Shown here: piece after piece, positions 9,861-21,720 of the stretch
How positions within the stretch are numbered: position 1 is the stretch's first letter
How the letters are laid out: each line of letters opens with the position of its first letter
NCBI GenBank assembly: GCA_023238725.1
Contig: CM041537.1
Span: 30,848,009 to 30,912,008, forward strand
Direction of reading: 5' to 3'
Length of the DNA: 64,000 bases
DNA from: Scortum barcoo
Lineage: Eukaryota > Chordata > Actinopteri > Centrarchiformes > Terapontidae
The notes under the pieces: model-generated
Told to the model about the DNA's origin: nothing
What the model saw: the letters and a program-made list of their open reading frames with translations, nothing else
Database searches by the model: none
Made by a program: the position numbers and the translations under genes

Positions 9861-12540
9861 GTTTGCATATTTTAATGTTTGTATGGTGGCAGTTTGGACT
9901 CATTGATTTAAACAATACGTTTACCAACACATGGTGAAGGGTTTTGTACGAATAGTGCTGTATTTCTATTCGTCTTGTAGAGGACATTTTCTCTGTTGTC
10001 AGAGCTGAAAGTATGTGTTCACATACCTATTTTCTGCCACCCAGTCCTGTAACAACTTTAGTTATATTTTTGTCCATTCTTACTATATATCCCGTAAACC
10101 ACCATTGAAACAGAGCTTTTTATGTGCTCAGTGGCATTGTATGTATGTCCAGTCATCCTAACGCGAGGAAATATATACACATTTGAAAATGTAGCTTACT
10201 CTACATAGTTTTTATGTCTTTTTGTGGGTATTTATTAATTTTACCCTGAGGTATTTTTTTTTCTTTTTTTAATAAAACTAGCGGTTAGTCTGCTACTACT
10301 AACACAGTGCATCTGCAACTAGCTGAATAAAGATCCCAGAGTAAAAGGGGCTACTGCTGAGAGAAAGCTATATCTTTTTCAGAAGGGCAGGGATATAAAA
10401 TACACTGCTGCTAACATCTGATTGATGAATAAGCCTACATTTCTGCAATGTTTGAATAATATATTGTACATAATCTATTTATGACATTTTAATGAAATAT
10501 CTGACATCATACAAGACTCAAAACTACTGATGATAAACACTGAGACAACACAACACAATCGTTCAAAACACATCTAGTACACTAGGTAACTACATCATTT
10601 TATCACCTCTTGGTAATAAAGCAACACACTCTTCTGATTACAATGAATCAGGTTAGATAGTTCTTTACATCAATGTCACACCTTAAGGAGCAGCAGGACT
10701 ATGTTTGGCTTCTCGATTTCTTGAGGAAATAAATACAATTGTAACATATTTTTTTTAACATTGCTTTTTTAAATAAATTATTACTATACGATAAAGGAAT
10801 ATGTAAAGAATTATATACACTTAGATTTACTGAAAGAAAAAAAGAAAGCCACTGTTAGATGTATTAAGTCTATTGTACATGTCCGATATCAAAAAGATAT
10901 CAGGAATGTTACAAAATTTAAGCTGTAAAATTCAGATAAAATGTGCAGTGTACAAATACGGATACCTTAGGGCACAGAAGCACTTGGATACATAGAACTG
11001 GTTGTAAGTGGCAGATAACAAGGGTTATGGCCTTAAAGAAGATGTGGAATTGAGCAGCAAATTGTTTTTGGTGTACCTTTTTTCTTTAAAAAATATAATG
11101 TATTTATTCATTGAAACCTGACTTGCTGTTACTGTCATTTAAGTACTGTACATTTTATTGGAGTGAATTTTACTGATCCTCTTGAAGTGAAACTCCTCGT
11201 TGCAATCTCAGAAGTGACCACTAGAGGAAGATCTTCTCCCTGCGTGAGAGGTCAGAGATTTTTGTATATTGTCCAATGACAAATAAATGTAAAAATGATA
11301 ATGATAAGAAAAAAATAAGAATAATGATAATACCTTTATTTGTTCCAACAGATAATTCAGCTGGAGATGACAGTTTTTTGGTTTTCTGACTCTGTGTGAC
11401 ACACCATAACACAATATAGGATCTTTTGGAGGATTTGCGCTTTTATCACCATGTAAATCATGTAAGAGATTTGAAACAGAACTTTTGAGATGGGCTACTC
11501 ATAAACAAATCATTTAAATTTTATATAAGACTCTAGTCCTTTAATTCTCATATTGTGTTGGGACTTAGATGTTGTGCCTTAGTTAAATACTGTTAGTGTA
11601 AAATATCAGTGTCATATTAACATAAAATATATTTTCTCCTTTATTGGATAAGATATAGTCATAAAACCTATAGAATTTCATATGGAATGCTTCACACCTA
11701 TACCTAAAGGTGTCTACAATTTAAGACCAGTATTTTGCCATTTGGCCTGCACTCTTTTCCCTCACTTTTTCCATTTCATGCTGTTTTTATTGAGCCATTT
11801 CTGAGATGTACTTATGATTGTTAAGTTATTTTTACATTGTATGTATGTATTATAGAAGAGGTATTTGCACCCAACAGTTTATAGGTATCCTGCTAAGTAG
11901 TGTAGTAAGTGTGAGTTTGAATATTTGTCACACCAGCTCCTGCTCATTTCTGTTGAATGTTGTGTCCTGTTTTTAAAAAATATTGAAACAACAAGATTTA
12001 AGAAATAAAAGATCAAAACAGACCATTGACATTGAAGCTTTCTAAGGTTCTTTAAGTTGTTCAGAAGGGCAGAGCTTTTCTCAAATCAGCCCTGAGACAT
12101 GCTAAAAATATGCTGTGGAAGATATTTCGCCATTTTTGAGCCAAATAACCACAAAGGAAAAATCCTAAAGATGCTTTGGCTTGGGTTATTTGACCTCTTG
12201 GGTGAAATGTTTCCTTTGAGCTGTGGCTTCACTGCCCAACAGCCTGCAGGCACTAATGTCATTGGCTAAGGTTTGATTAGTAGGCTGATGATTGTTCATC
12301 GAATAACAGTTTTGGCAACATTTACATTACATTGTCACAAGTAAGCAGGCACAACAGTAGAAGAAAAAAGAGCTCTAACATTGATTTGTTGGCAAAAACA
12401 TGTACACCCTGAATTGCTGTGTACAGGTAAACACAACCTATATGCATCAGTGTAGCTTATTAGGCTAATAGGCCTACTATAATCACAGCTTCACGTCACA
12501 ATAAAAAACACAAAAACGGACTGCACACACCTATTTTAGA
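9860..12540. other. Intergenic region between ptpdc1 and barx1
   Basis: AT-rich sequence. AATAATGATAATACCTTTAT followed by TTGTTCC at about 11320-11347 resembles LINE 3'-end sequence. No gene, RNA or clear repeat was otherwise recognised. Cis-regulatory elements of the divergent genes may lie here but cannot be shown. Confidence 0.6.
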
Positions 12541-13118
12541 AAAGCATCTCCTTTGTTTTAATTCTAACTTCGTCCTCAAACTTCTGCTCCCTGTGCTGCA
12601 GGGTATTTCAAATGTCCTTCCTTTCAGCTCCTTATTTTCTTTCATTTTGCATATAAATCCATGCGCGACAAGTGCGGCTTTGCATGTAACTTTGGTTCAG
12701 TGAGACAGCGAGCAGACAAACCCTGAGAAGAGGTGGAGCTCTGCCTGGACTCATAAACACTAAAGTTATTCCTCAGCTCACTGCGGGTGACGCGCTCAGC
12801 GGCTCACTGGCCTCCGCGGCTCTCGCAGATGAAGAGCGGGCTCCGGGACTTTTGGGCTTTTCTCTACTAAACAACCACATTTGGCCTGAAGTAGTCTAAC
12901 GCGTGAAACCCGCACAGGACGGCACAGAGGCCGGCTGCCTGCAGCCTGCCTGCTATTTGCTCGATTAAGCTGAGGATACCCTGGGTGTTGATGTGCGGAC
13001 TGTAGAGGCTCTGCGGGGACCATGACAGCTGCTTCGGGCCACTGAAGGACTGATCGTGGTGTGCGCGCTTGGTGTCTGTAAGGTGACCGGCGACTGGTGA
13101 CTGGTGAACAGCCAGATT
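12540..13118 (+). promoter_or_regulatory. barx1: barx1 promoter and 5' UTR, with TATA-like box
   Basis: CpG frequency rises sharply here against AT-rich flanks. A TATA-like TATAAAT lies at 12652-12658 after a TTTGCAT octamer-like core. A start site near 12680 would give a 5' UTR of about 440 bases, assuming no upstream intron. The start site itself is inferred, not seen. Confidence 0.5.
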
Positions 13119-13320
13119 ATGCAGCATCCTTTGGAAATGGGGGCGCATTATTATCCTCCGGAACTTCACCCCGACCACAGAACTCATCGCTACAGGAGTT
13201 TCATGATTGAGGAGATCCTGACTGATCACCCGGAGCACAAAGCGTCGGCTCCGGCCGGGGAGCTCCTTAAATTCGGGGTTCACGCTCTGCTGTCTGCCCG
13301 GCCTTTCCATAACCAGCTAG
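13119..13320 (+). CDS. barx1: barx1 coding exon 1
   Basis: This exon encodes residues 1-67 and the first base of codon 68. It carries the conserved N-terminal region ([14 protein letters not shown]) and the [21 protein letters not shown] segment typical of Barx1. It ends CTAG|GTAAGA, a strong donor, in phase 1. Confidence 0.95.
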
Positions 13321-16043
13321 GTAAGAGAGGCTGTGAACAGACAGGCGGGTGGCTCACTGTTCCATATGAGCGGTGTCATGCTGGGAAAAATGCAGTAACT
13401 GGAAATGGGCTGGTAGATAATAATATAGTTGATTAGGCTACTATAATTATTCATGGCAGATTTGAAATTAGAATTATATTTCATTACAAATGTTTGGCTG
13501 CAGCGACGGTCTTTATTTTGCTCTTGATAAAAAGAGAGAATTGATCTTTTGTCACATTTAATTTGTTTTTAACACCGAGTTAATCAATGATTAAGTTGTA
13601 TTGTAAAGTTGAGGATTTTATTTTCAGCCTACTAAAGAAAAAAAATCCAGCTCAAAGTAATGTCAAATAGGCCTACAGTATTTTTAGTTTTTAAATTGCT
13701 CGCCAGGATTAGGATCCTCAGTCGGGTTTTAGAATAAAACCCGACTGTTGGAGATTTATACATCTCTACTCATATTCAAGTATAAAAAACTGTAATAGTT
13801 CACGTGGACAATGTTGATTCCTATGGTTTATATCTCAAAAATGCAACCTTTAGCGAGGAGGGTTTTTTCATGTGAATTATTATGGCTCACAGAAGTAGAA
13901 ACCCGGCTGAAATGAACGGTGTGATTAGTTCACGTGTTTACATCTAGATTACTTTTAACATCAGTTCCAGTTAGTGTAAAAAATAAATCAGCACATAAAA
14001 AGCCTGGTTCTGACTCACATCACATGCTTTGATTTGTTTTGATTTGATGACTGAAAACCCTACCTGAATTAAAGATGCAATCATAAATCCAAATCTGAAC
14101 ATGATAATGAATACAGAGACAAACATCATCAATATAATAACATGTAATTATGTAATGATGATACGGGGTCTTACTCCACCGTTTTAGGTCCATCCATTTG
14201 AGGCCCCGCTGCTGCTCACACCAAACATGTTAACATGCATGTTCTCATTATTTCTCCTCATATTCGATCTGCTGCTGTTCGATTATAGATCTTCGTGCAG
14301 CAACAATGCCCTGAACTCTGACCTGAGACGTTTGTACAGGCAGATCTTCACCAGTCCAAACAGTGTTAGTAAAATGAAATGACTTTCCATTTCAGACTCC
14401 TGGTCCCATCTGCTCCCCGGGACCAGACTGCTTCATGTGTGTACTAAAGCCTAAAAACAGCCTTAAAAAACCGAACGAGCCCGAGCGAGCTCAAAAAGTC
14501 ACCTAAGCAAAGATTATAAAATCAAACCGTCCGTGTGTGTGCGTGTGTTTCCTCTCGGCCCCTTTAGTGCTTAAAGCCGACCAGACGAGCCTCCTCAAGT
14601 TCCCCCTGTCCCCGCTCTCCTGCCCGCTTGGCTCCCCGTTGGTGTCCGCCGCTCCGGGCCTGCAGGTCGGCGCAGCGTCTCACCACCTGCCGCTGGACCT
14701 GCACCTGCGGGGGAAGCTGGAACACGGAGCAGACGGAGGCAGCAAAACCAAGAAGGGTCGTCGAAGCCGCACCGTGTTCACCGAGCTGCAGCTCATGGGC
14801 CTGGAGAAACGCTTCGAGAAACAGAAGTATCTCTCCACACCGGACAGGTAGCTCTGTGTGTGCAGCGGTGATCGCTGGCTGTATTTTCAAAATTATTTCT
14901 TTTTTTCTTTACCTGTTCAATTGTACTTTCTGTTTTATTTCCAAAGATTGATGTTTAAAAGTCCTCTTCACTCTGCAAATAATAAAGTAGCCCAGGCCAC
15001 TTTTACTTTGTTCGTCGTATTATATACATATTCCACCATTTAGAGGGAAAATGGGGAATTACAATCCATAGAGATATTGTGAAGCAATCTTTGGTAGTAT
15101 GTAAATACAGCCCCCCCTATAATTTATTATAGGAGAAGCATTATAATGCTGAATTATTCGAAGCAACTGACAAGACTTGACAATTTAAACATGTTTGCAA
15201 AACCCTGAAGAGATTTGCTCCTGCGTTCTAGTTTGAAATATTTGATTTTCTGTATGCATTTGTTGCTCCACAGAATAGATCTTGCTGAGTCTTTGGGTCT
15301 CAGTCAGCTACAAGTGAAAACATGGTACCAGAACAGAAGGATGAAATGGAAGAAAATTGTAAGTTATTAAATTGAAGTTATCAAATTATGATGATGATCA
15401 TTAAGATGGTGGCAATGATATAGTATTGGGCATTTTATGTGAGTGTAGGCCTGCAACAACAAAACTAACAACAAGAACGAAATAGTTTGTCATATGTTGA
15501 TGAGAAGCATACTGTAGTTGAGTAAAAATGATTAGCATGGATTCAGATTGAAATGTACACGTGATCCTACATGCATAAGGGCCAAAGCAGCCAAACAGTC
15601 AAGTGTGTTATTCAATTTACTTTTGTTGTTTGCTGGAGGAACCCACCTTTTTACAAGTTATGAAATATATTATATAAAATTCGGTCAATTTAACTTTGAA
15701 ATGATGGTCTTATTAAAAAAAAAAACGCAGCATAAATAAACTGTCAGGAAGTGTATTTTATGTCTGTTGGTGTGATAAATTGTGATAGTCACTGACTAGA
15801 CGAATGCTTATTTGGACTTGCATGATAGTCTGTAGTTACTTAAACCTAATTTTTCTTTTTATATTCAACGTGCAGGTGTTGCAGGGAGGAGGCCTGGAGT
15901 CGCCGACTAAACCCAAAGGCCGCCCAAAGAAGAACTCCATCCCCAGCAGCGAGCAGCTCTCCGAACAAGAAAGATCTGCTACTGATGCTGACCAGCAGTC
16001 TGAATGCTCGAGCTCCCACTTAGAGAGCACTCAGGAGGAATGA
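13119..16043 (+). CDS. barx1: barx1, BarH-like homeobox transcription factor (4 exons, complete)
   Basis: Nuclear homeodomain transcription factor; in vertebrates Barx1 acts in jaw, tooth, joint and stomach mesenchyme. Four exons (13119-13320, 14568-14847, 15274-15358, 15876-16043) join through GT-AG introns in phases 1, 2 and 0. They give 735 bases including the stop, 244 residues, close to human BARX1 (about 254). Residues 24-34 hold the Barx N-terminal motif [12 protein letters not shown], with an eh1-like core FMIEEIL. The homeodomain is residues 131-190 with the intact recognition helix [14 protein letters not shown] (W48, Q50, N51, R53 present). The C-terminal tail has a basic GRPKK patch and a Ser/Glu-rich end. 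The ATG at 13119 is chosen because MQHPLE...GAHYYPP matches fish Barx1 N-termini; an in-frame GTG 15 bases upstream is not a plausible start. The homeodomain is interrupted by introns at positions 31 and 59/60. Identification is very secure. Confidence 0.97.
13321..14567 (+). other. barx1: barx1 intron 1
   Basis: A 1,247-base GT-AG intron. It contains a perfect hairpin at 13719-13747 and TAAT-rich AT sequence around 14050-14160. Towards exon 2 it becomes less AT-rich. No coding potential was seen. Confidence 0.85.
13719..13747. repeat. Perfect inverted repeat (hairpin) in barx1 intron 1
   Basis: Arms CAGTCGGGTTTTA (13719-13731) and TAAAACCCGACTG (13735-13747) are exactly complementary around a GAA loop, giving a 13-bp stem. 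Function is unknown. Confidence 0.9.
14568..14847 (+). CDS. barx1: barx1 coding exon 2 (start of homeodomain)
   Basis: The acceptor is pyrimidine-rich (CCCCTTTAG). The exon encodes residues 68-160 and two bases of codon 161, starting VLKADQ. It includes a Pro/Leu-rich linker and homeodomain positions 1-30 ([20 protein letters not shown] and on to STPD). The donor is CAG|GTAGCT. The split arginine codon AG|A joins to exon 3. Confidence 0.95.
14848..15273 (+). other. barx1: barx1 intron 2
   Basis: A 426-base intron that splits homeodomain codon 31. It is T-rich after the donor. No other feature was seen. Confidence 0.85.
15274..15358 (+). CDS. barx1: barx1 coding exon 3 (homeodomain helices 2-3)
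   Basis: An 85-base exon bounded by TTGCTCCACAG and GTAAGT. It completes R161 (homeodomain position 31) and runs [13 protein letters not shown] then [15 protein letters not shown], which includes the DNA-recognition helix. It ends in phase 0. It is too short to appear as a long ORF and was placed by splice sites and homology. Confidence 0.95.
15359..15875 (+). other. barx1: barx1 intron 3
   Basis: A 517-base AT-rich intron with donor GTAAGT. It holds a short A-run near 15715 and no other recognisable feature. Confidence 0.85.
15876..16043 (+). CDS. barx1: barx1 coding exon 4 and stop
   Basis: The acceptor is ATTCAACGTGCAG. The exon encodes residues 190-244: [20 protein letters not shown], then a Ser/Gln/Glu-rich tail ending STQEE and TGA at 16041-16043. 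The [20 protein letters not shown] segment is characteristic of Barx1. Confidence 0.95.
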   Translation: MLQGGGLESPTKPKGRPKKNSIPSSEQLSEQERSATDADQQSECSSSHLESTQEE

Positions 16044-16420
16044 CCCACTGATAGCTTACTCTGACTCTGTATGCACAACCTCTGGGACCCTCAGTGTGTA
16101 TCTTTTGGATGGGGCCAGTATCCAAAATGGCACTGAAAGTATGCTCTGATGCTCCCGAAGCTGGACCGTCTTGAGCAGTCTTGAAACACTTGCAAGCTCT
16201 GCCGAAACCTAAACTGTTAAATCCAACATCCTCAAGCAGCCATGATTTTGTTGTAGCCCATGCATTCCCTCATGATGAACTTGCTGCTGTTGAGGAGGGA
16301 ACCTTGGCAGTAGGTCTACCCTTTATATTCTATGGATTCCACTCTCACTAATCTGTTTTGCATTCCTTTTGTGTAACTATGCTATGTTTAATTATTAAAT
16401 ATATTTTCACTAATACTGTT
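16044..16420 (+). other. barx1: barx1 3' UTR with candidate poly(A) signal
   Basis: The sequence after the stop stays non-repetitive up to an ATTAAA hexamer at 16394-16399, a common variant poly(A) signal. TG/T-rich sequence follows (TGTTATCTGTTTATTG). The true 3' end could be further downstream. Confidence 0.45.
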
Positions 16421-16900
16421 ATCTGTTTATTGTAAAGGATGCAGGCTCATAATCCAGTGTGTGTACAGTACAAGTGCACATGATGATGATGACATTTTAC
16501 AGGCTCATCAGTCACACACAGTCATGTTTGCATGGCTCAGAGCCTAATATGGTTACATATCTTCACCACAAGAGATATCCTCATTGATTGTTGACATATT
16601 GTGCTGGGGATGAAGTTATTTATGAAACATTACAAACAGCATGAGAGAGAGAAAGACTAACGCAGCCGAGCTAATTTCTTGTGTAGAAGCAGGAAAAATA
16701 AGGCCAGCAAAACTTCAGAAGTGGGATCTCCTGGTTTATAGTTATCATAATTTGATTTAGCAGGAGACATGCGGTCCCTGTTATTTGGTTTCAAACTGGT
16801 ACTACTGTTTATAATGCTGAAAAAAAAGAGATACTGACTCGCCAGGAACAGATGAAAGACAGAGAAATGAATTTTTTTTCTTTTCAAATTTTTTTTTCTA
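16421..16900. other. Immediate barx1 downstream flank
   Basis: AT-rich, non-coding by inspection. It may still be 3' UTR if the ATTAAA at 16394 is not used. No other feature was seen. Confidence 0.5.
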
Positions 16901-18450
16901 AGTTGTTTTAAATGTTGCTTTCATTTTCTGCATTTTTGCTTCAACTTTTTAGCGAGAGCCAAACGCGATCAAGTGGTTCATTTTAATGCGGGTGAGGATA
17001 GTGTTGTTATATGCGAGCTGCCTACGGCACAATAAGCACATTTTTACTGTAATTTAATTCTAACAGTTTTCCTTTTCTAATTCATAGAAAAGATCCGTTA
17101 CATGCGTTATTTGGGTCATTATAAGCTAAAGGTTGGAGGTTTAATTGGAGAGCATCAGTGTTTCACTTCTTCTGTTTTTGTGTAGATATTGTTGTTTGCT
17201 AAGGTTGTGTTTCTGTTTTTAAAACGGAGTGTGATAAGTTAGGCTGGATAAAGTTACGGTTGTTCTTTTATTTAGTTTTGCAGTTAAAAGTTAACACTGA
17301 CCGGTTCCTTCCGCTCAGACGTCAGTGAGGCGTTCAGGCTCCCTGAAAGTTTTAGGAACAAATAGGCCTTCACATTTCGCTGGAGCTCCATCCAGACAGG
17401 TGCGACACATGCATCGACCTCCTGTGTGCGCTGTGTAATGCCTCCACTCCGTCCAAACGCTGTATAATTATCCAGTCTCATCCATGTGCCTCAGACAGAG
17501 GCTGACTTATAGGGGGAAATGTGACGCATTCAGTTCATTTTCTTAAGAACATCTCCTCACTCAGACTGCACACATGAACACCATGCATGCCACCACCCTA
17601 TGTCACCACCTCATGCCATCTTGTTGACTGAAGACCAGTGAGGCCTCCTCTGGTCGAGTGTGTGTGAGTGTGCAGGCTACAGAGTGCTGAAGCTCGGTTA
17701 ACAGAGACCAAAGGAGCTGATCAAAGTCGGAGCCCAACATGCTGCTAGAACAGTGAAGTGGCCGTGGGGTGCAGGCGCTGACACTCTTAGCTGCAGATGG
17801 GAGCTGTAGGCTCTGCGTCAGGGTTTGCAGCGAACGATGAGCCACAGTGATCAGTCATATGAAGAGGTGATTTAGGAAAGATCTGATGCTCTAGCCCATT
17901 GTAGTCTCTTATAGTTTATGGTAATATTTATTCATTGAAGGCACTGTATTTTTTCTGGAATATTTTATCATCCATCTTCTAAAGCACCGTCTAAACAACA
18001 GAAGTCAGTGTGTGCGCACATAATAACATCTCAGTGAGATCACTTCTTATTTAACACCATCAGCCAGCAGCCTCGGATAAAGTCGTCAATGCGCGTTGCT
18101 CTGAGAGCTGAACTTTTCCTGTAAAGAAGACTCAAACAGGGCCAACTGTCCTCTCTCTGCTCTTCAGCTTTCTGCTGCGGGAAAATCCAACCGGCTCTGT
18201 CGTCCTCTCTGCCACGAGAAAGACGATTGTACGTGAAGGAAGAACAGGAGATAAGTCTGTACCAACAGGGCACAGTCCAGTCTGACATCCTGTCATTAGT
18301 CCGGCTTTTCATTAAAACGCCTCATTGACTGCGTAAATGAACAACGAACAGCAACGATAGTTTCGCTTTCGAATTAAAGGCTCAAATTTCTCTCTCAAAC
18401 ACACTCTCGTCTGTTCTTTCGGCCTACAGTTCAAATATTTTTTTCAACAA
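16900..18450. promoter_or_regulatory. CpG-retaining non-coding block 3' of barx1 (candidate regulatory region)
   Basis: Compared with flanks this stretch has more CpG and balanced composition (for example around 16965-17030, 17300-17480 and 18080-18350). It has no simple repeats and no recognised transposon. Open frames on the minus strand (up to 90 codons at 18312-18040) resemble no known protein. It could be an enhancer or a lncRNA promoter; this is inference only. Confidence 0.25.
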
Positions 18451-18615
18451 TCAACAATATCAACAATAAAAAAATACAAAAATCATTTAAATGATTTTTA
18501 AACAGTCTGAGGCGTCAGTGCGCATGGGAACAAGAACAACGGGCTTTTCTGTCAATGTCATGTAAATATTAAAATATGTGTAAGAAGAAAAAAAAAGATA
18601 ATTCATTCACAAATT

Positions 18616-18616
<1 letters not shown>

Positions 18617-18654
<38 letters not shown>
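18617..18654. repeat. (AT)n(GT)n microsatellite
   Basis: TATATATATG followed by an uninterrupted GT run of about 15 units. Confidence 0.95.
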
Positions 18655-18657
<3 letters not shown>

Positions 18658-19743
18658 CATTAACATCAATATTCCTCTTTCAATATTCTTTCAACCTTTC
18701 AAAAATTCAAAGTAAATGTTTTAGCCATATAATGAACACATACTTGATAATATTAATTATGACAAATTATGCTAACTCGAGAAGGGCTGATGGCTGAAAT
18801 GAACCTTTAATTACAAACACCTCAGTCAGTCAAAAAATGGCATTATAGCCCAAAGAGAAGTCTGAAAAAAACATGTTTATCATAAGAAAACCTCCCTCTA
18901 GAGTGAATTACTTAAAACACACTTTGTTAACCGTGAAGAATTGCTCAAATGCTAGAAACAAACGTGATGGAAAAGATTTTTCAGTTTTTGTGTCCGTCTG
19001 CATTTGCTCCTGTCTGTTTTACAAAAGCTCTATTTTGGGCCTGATGACCTTGAGGTGAAGGTGTTGTCCTTGAAGCTGGTAGTGTTTGAGATCAATAAAC
19101 AGCTGGGGCATAATGTGGCAAGCATTCATGTCAGCCTGTTTAATATGCTGTAAACAAAAGAACAAAGCAAGAGATCATTCACTTCAAAGGAAACGTGTCT
19201 TAAACATTTAAATATGAAAATGAAATTTAAGGCCTGAATCTCCTAGTTCAGGTTTAAAACACATAATTTGGTGTTTGAAAGTTTCACAAATTTTAGTTTA
19301 GATCCACACACATTATACTTAAGTTATTCACAAGGTACCTGCTTATTTTTCTCAAATCAATCCAACCATTTTTTTTTGCATTCTCCTTTTAATATGAAAT
19401 TATCAGAACTTTAAGTTTCACAGACTCACTTTCATAAGTAACATTCAACAGTTACAGTTTACAGTTAAATTTAAAGTGTGTCATTATTATATAAAAAATC
19501 AATTATTATTGCATGACTGAAATAGTCTGAATTATGAAACATAATTGTGTGTGATGCTTCTGAGGTTAGATAACCTCTATAATCATTTTCACTGACAACA
19601 GCATCCAGAATCTTTAAATTCCTGCTAATCATCAGAAATATATTTTCTATCTTTTCAAAGTGCATATTTCCATAATGTGATAGTCTTTTATAGCAGTTTT
19701 CAGATTCACCTAAAGAATGACACAGACATCTGCAAGTCCCCAC

Positions 19744-19745
<2 letters not shown>

Positions 19746-19775
<30 letters not shown>
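19746..19775. repeat. (CA)n microsatellite
   Basis: About 15 CA units. Confidence 0.95.
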
Positions 19776-19776
<1 letters not shown>

Positions 19777-19845
19777 CCATCATCATCATCCAAGCAAATG
19801 GCTAATCAGTCCTTGCCCAAAATTTCAAATTTATGTTAAGGCTTA

Positions 19846-19847
<2 letters not shown>

Positions 19848-19892
<45 letters not shown>
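19848..19892. repeat. (AT)n microsatellite
   Basis: About 22 uninterrupted AT units. Confidence 0.95.
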
Positions 19893-19896
<4 letters not shown>

Positions 19897-21479
19897 TTAA
19901 TGACAGGTTAACCTAAACAACAGAGGTTGGCAAAAGAGCCCTAAAAAAGAAAGAAAAACATGAGCACATTTTAGAAATACATTTGTCACTGTTATCAATT
20001 TGTAAATGGTACAAAGCTGCAGCAGGCTGGATCATGCAGGCTTTATCCACGTGCACATCCTCTCTCCTGGGCTTTAACTGGGCCGAGTGTTGGACAGCAA
20101 TGACTTCCGACATAAATTACAATCAGGAGGAAGAGTCAACCGCCAGGAATCTGCAGTTTCTGAACATTCATATTCAGTGCAATTTAATCATTATGGGGTT
20201 CCTTTATGGTGGCATGATAGCGCTCTGGTGCAAGCAATGGGAGGTTGACCCCAGTTTTTGAGAGTTGGTGTTTATCGAGTCAAAAGGTCTGTGCTTAGAC
20301 AGAGCCCAGGCTGGCAGTCTGGGGGGGGGCAGTGTCCGCCCAGCCACACAAAGGAAAATGTCTCCACTATTAAAGAGCCCCTGATTAATCTAACGTATGT
20401 GCCAAAACTGAACATGCGGCGTATGATCCCAATTAGACTGAAATTCAACTCTGTTCAGGCTCGGCTCCACATTAGCCCTGCCATTCTTCTCTTTGTTTTC
20501 ATTGGACGTTCCCTGACAACATGCCTTTTTTTGTAGACTGTTATAAAATCTGCGTGTAGAGATAAGTCTAACTTAATGATGTGATGAGAGGAGTAATGCT
20601 ATGATTGTTCAATATGCCTCTGATGGAAATACAAGCATGGGGCAACACAAAGGTACAACCGACGAGACTGAGTCCATCCAAAGGAAAAGACTGAAAGAGA
20701 ATACAGCTGAACAAAATGAGTTGGATTATAAGCTCACCAGCATCACTACTGATGTAACTGGGCAAGATATGAATATAAAATATATGAATGTGATTGTGTA
20801 ATGTCATGTTTACTTTGGTCACCAGAACATCAAGGTTAAATTTGCCCAAATTATAAAAGCAGATATTCACTCACTTGCCTTTAATGACATCTCATAATTT
20901 ATAGAGTTTTGGTTTAAGATATTCAGATTTAAAAAAAAATCCAACTGTAAAATTTCTGCCTCAACTCCAAGGTGAATTAATATCTTTTTTGTGGTGTCGA
21001 GGCTGGCATACTATAAATAAGTAGTAATGAACCCACAGAAAGTTATCACCTGACTTCATAGCTCACCTCAGCTCAGTTCACAATTACCTTATATGAACAT
21101 GAACTTCAAACAGGTGCCTAGTAGCTCATTTTTGCCATGAGACACCAAAGTAGGTTACTCCAGCTATGGTGATGCTCAAAACAGTAAAAAAAATAATAAT
21201 AACAACATCATGCACATTACTAAACATGTCAAGTACAAGTAAGAGAGTAGTACAAGTACAAGTACAAGTATATTAGATGGTTATATGGATGAACCGGGGG
21301 ATGAGAAGCTGAACGTATCAAGGTTAGTTGACGAGCTGCAAACCAATTAGATTCCACGAGAGAGGGGGTTATGTACCATGTCCCATTGCTTCTCTTAGTA
21401 ACAGGACTGATTCAACTTTTATGGTGTGCACTGCATTGTAAATAAAAATAATATGATGATTAATTCCAAAAGTAATTCT

Positions 21480-21720
21480 CCATTTTGCATGATAATTAAT
21501 TAAACTGGCAATCAGCTGCTGTCACATTAACACAGGAGGCCTTCACAGACTCTCACCTTTATAAATAGCTTAGTGTGACTCCCATTCATTATGAGGCTGA
21601 ACTCTCAGCCCTCTGAGTGGGACATGAAGTGAACCGCAGAGCAACATTTAGAGTTGGAAGTGTCGGGGAACAAAGTCCTCACTGTTTAACTCTCTACAAC
21701 AAGTTGTGCCAGTGAGTGGG
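21480..21720. promoter_or_regulatory. Candidate cis-regulatory block
   Basis: Contains ATAATTAATTAA (homeodomain-type sites), CAGCTG (E-box) and a TTTATAAATA core in non-repetitive sequence. Candidate only; conservation cannot be tested here. Confidence 0.2.

Noticed and set aside
12796..13310. Minus-strand frames antisense to barx1 exon 1
   Set aside because: Shadows of a GC-rich coding and 5' UTR region.
13104..13436. Longer barx1 exon 1 reading frame starting at GTG and running into the intron
   Set aside because: The GTG start is not used in vertebrates, and the reading past 13320 is intronic beyond a strong GTAAGA donor; the ATG at 13119 matches the family.
20258..20536. 92-codon frame around a G9 run (20319-20328)
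   Set aside because: No homology recognised and no flanking splice sites that make sense.
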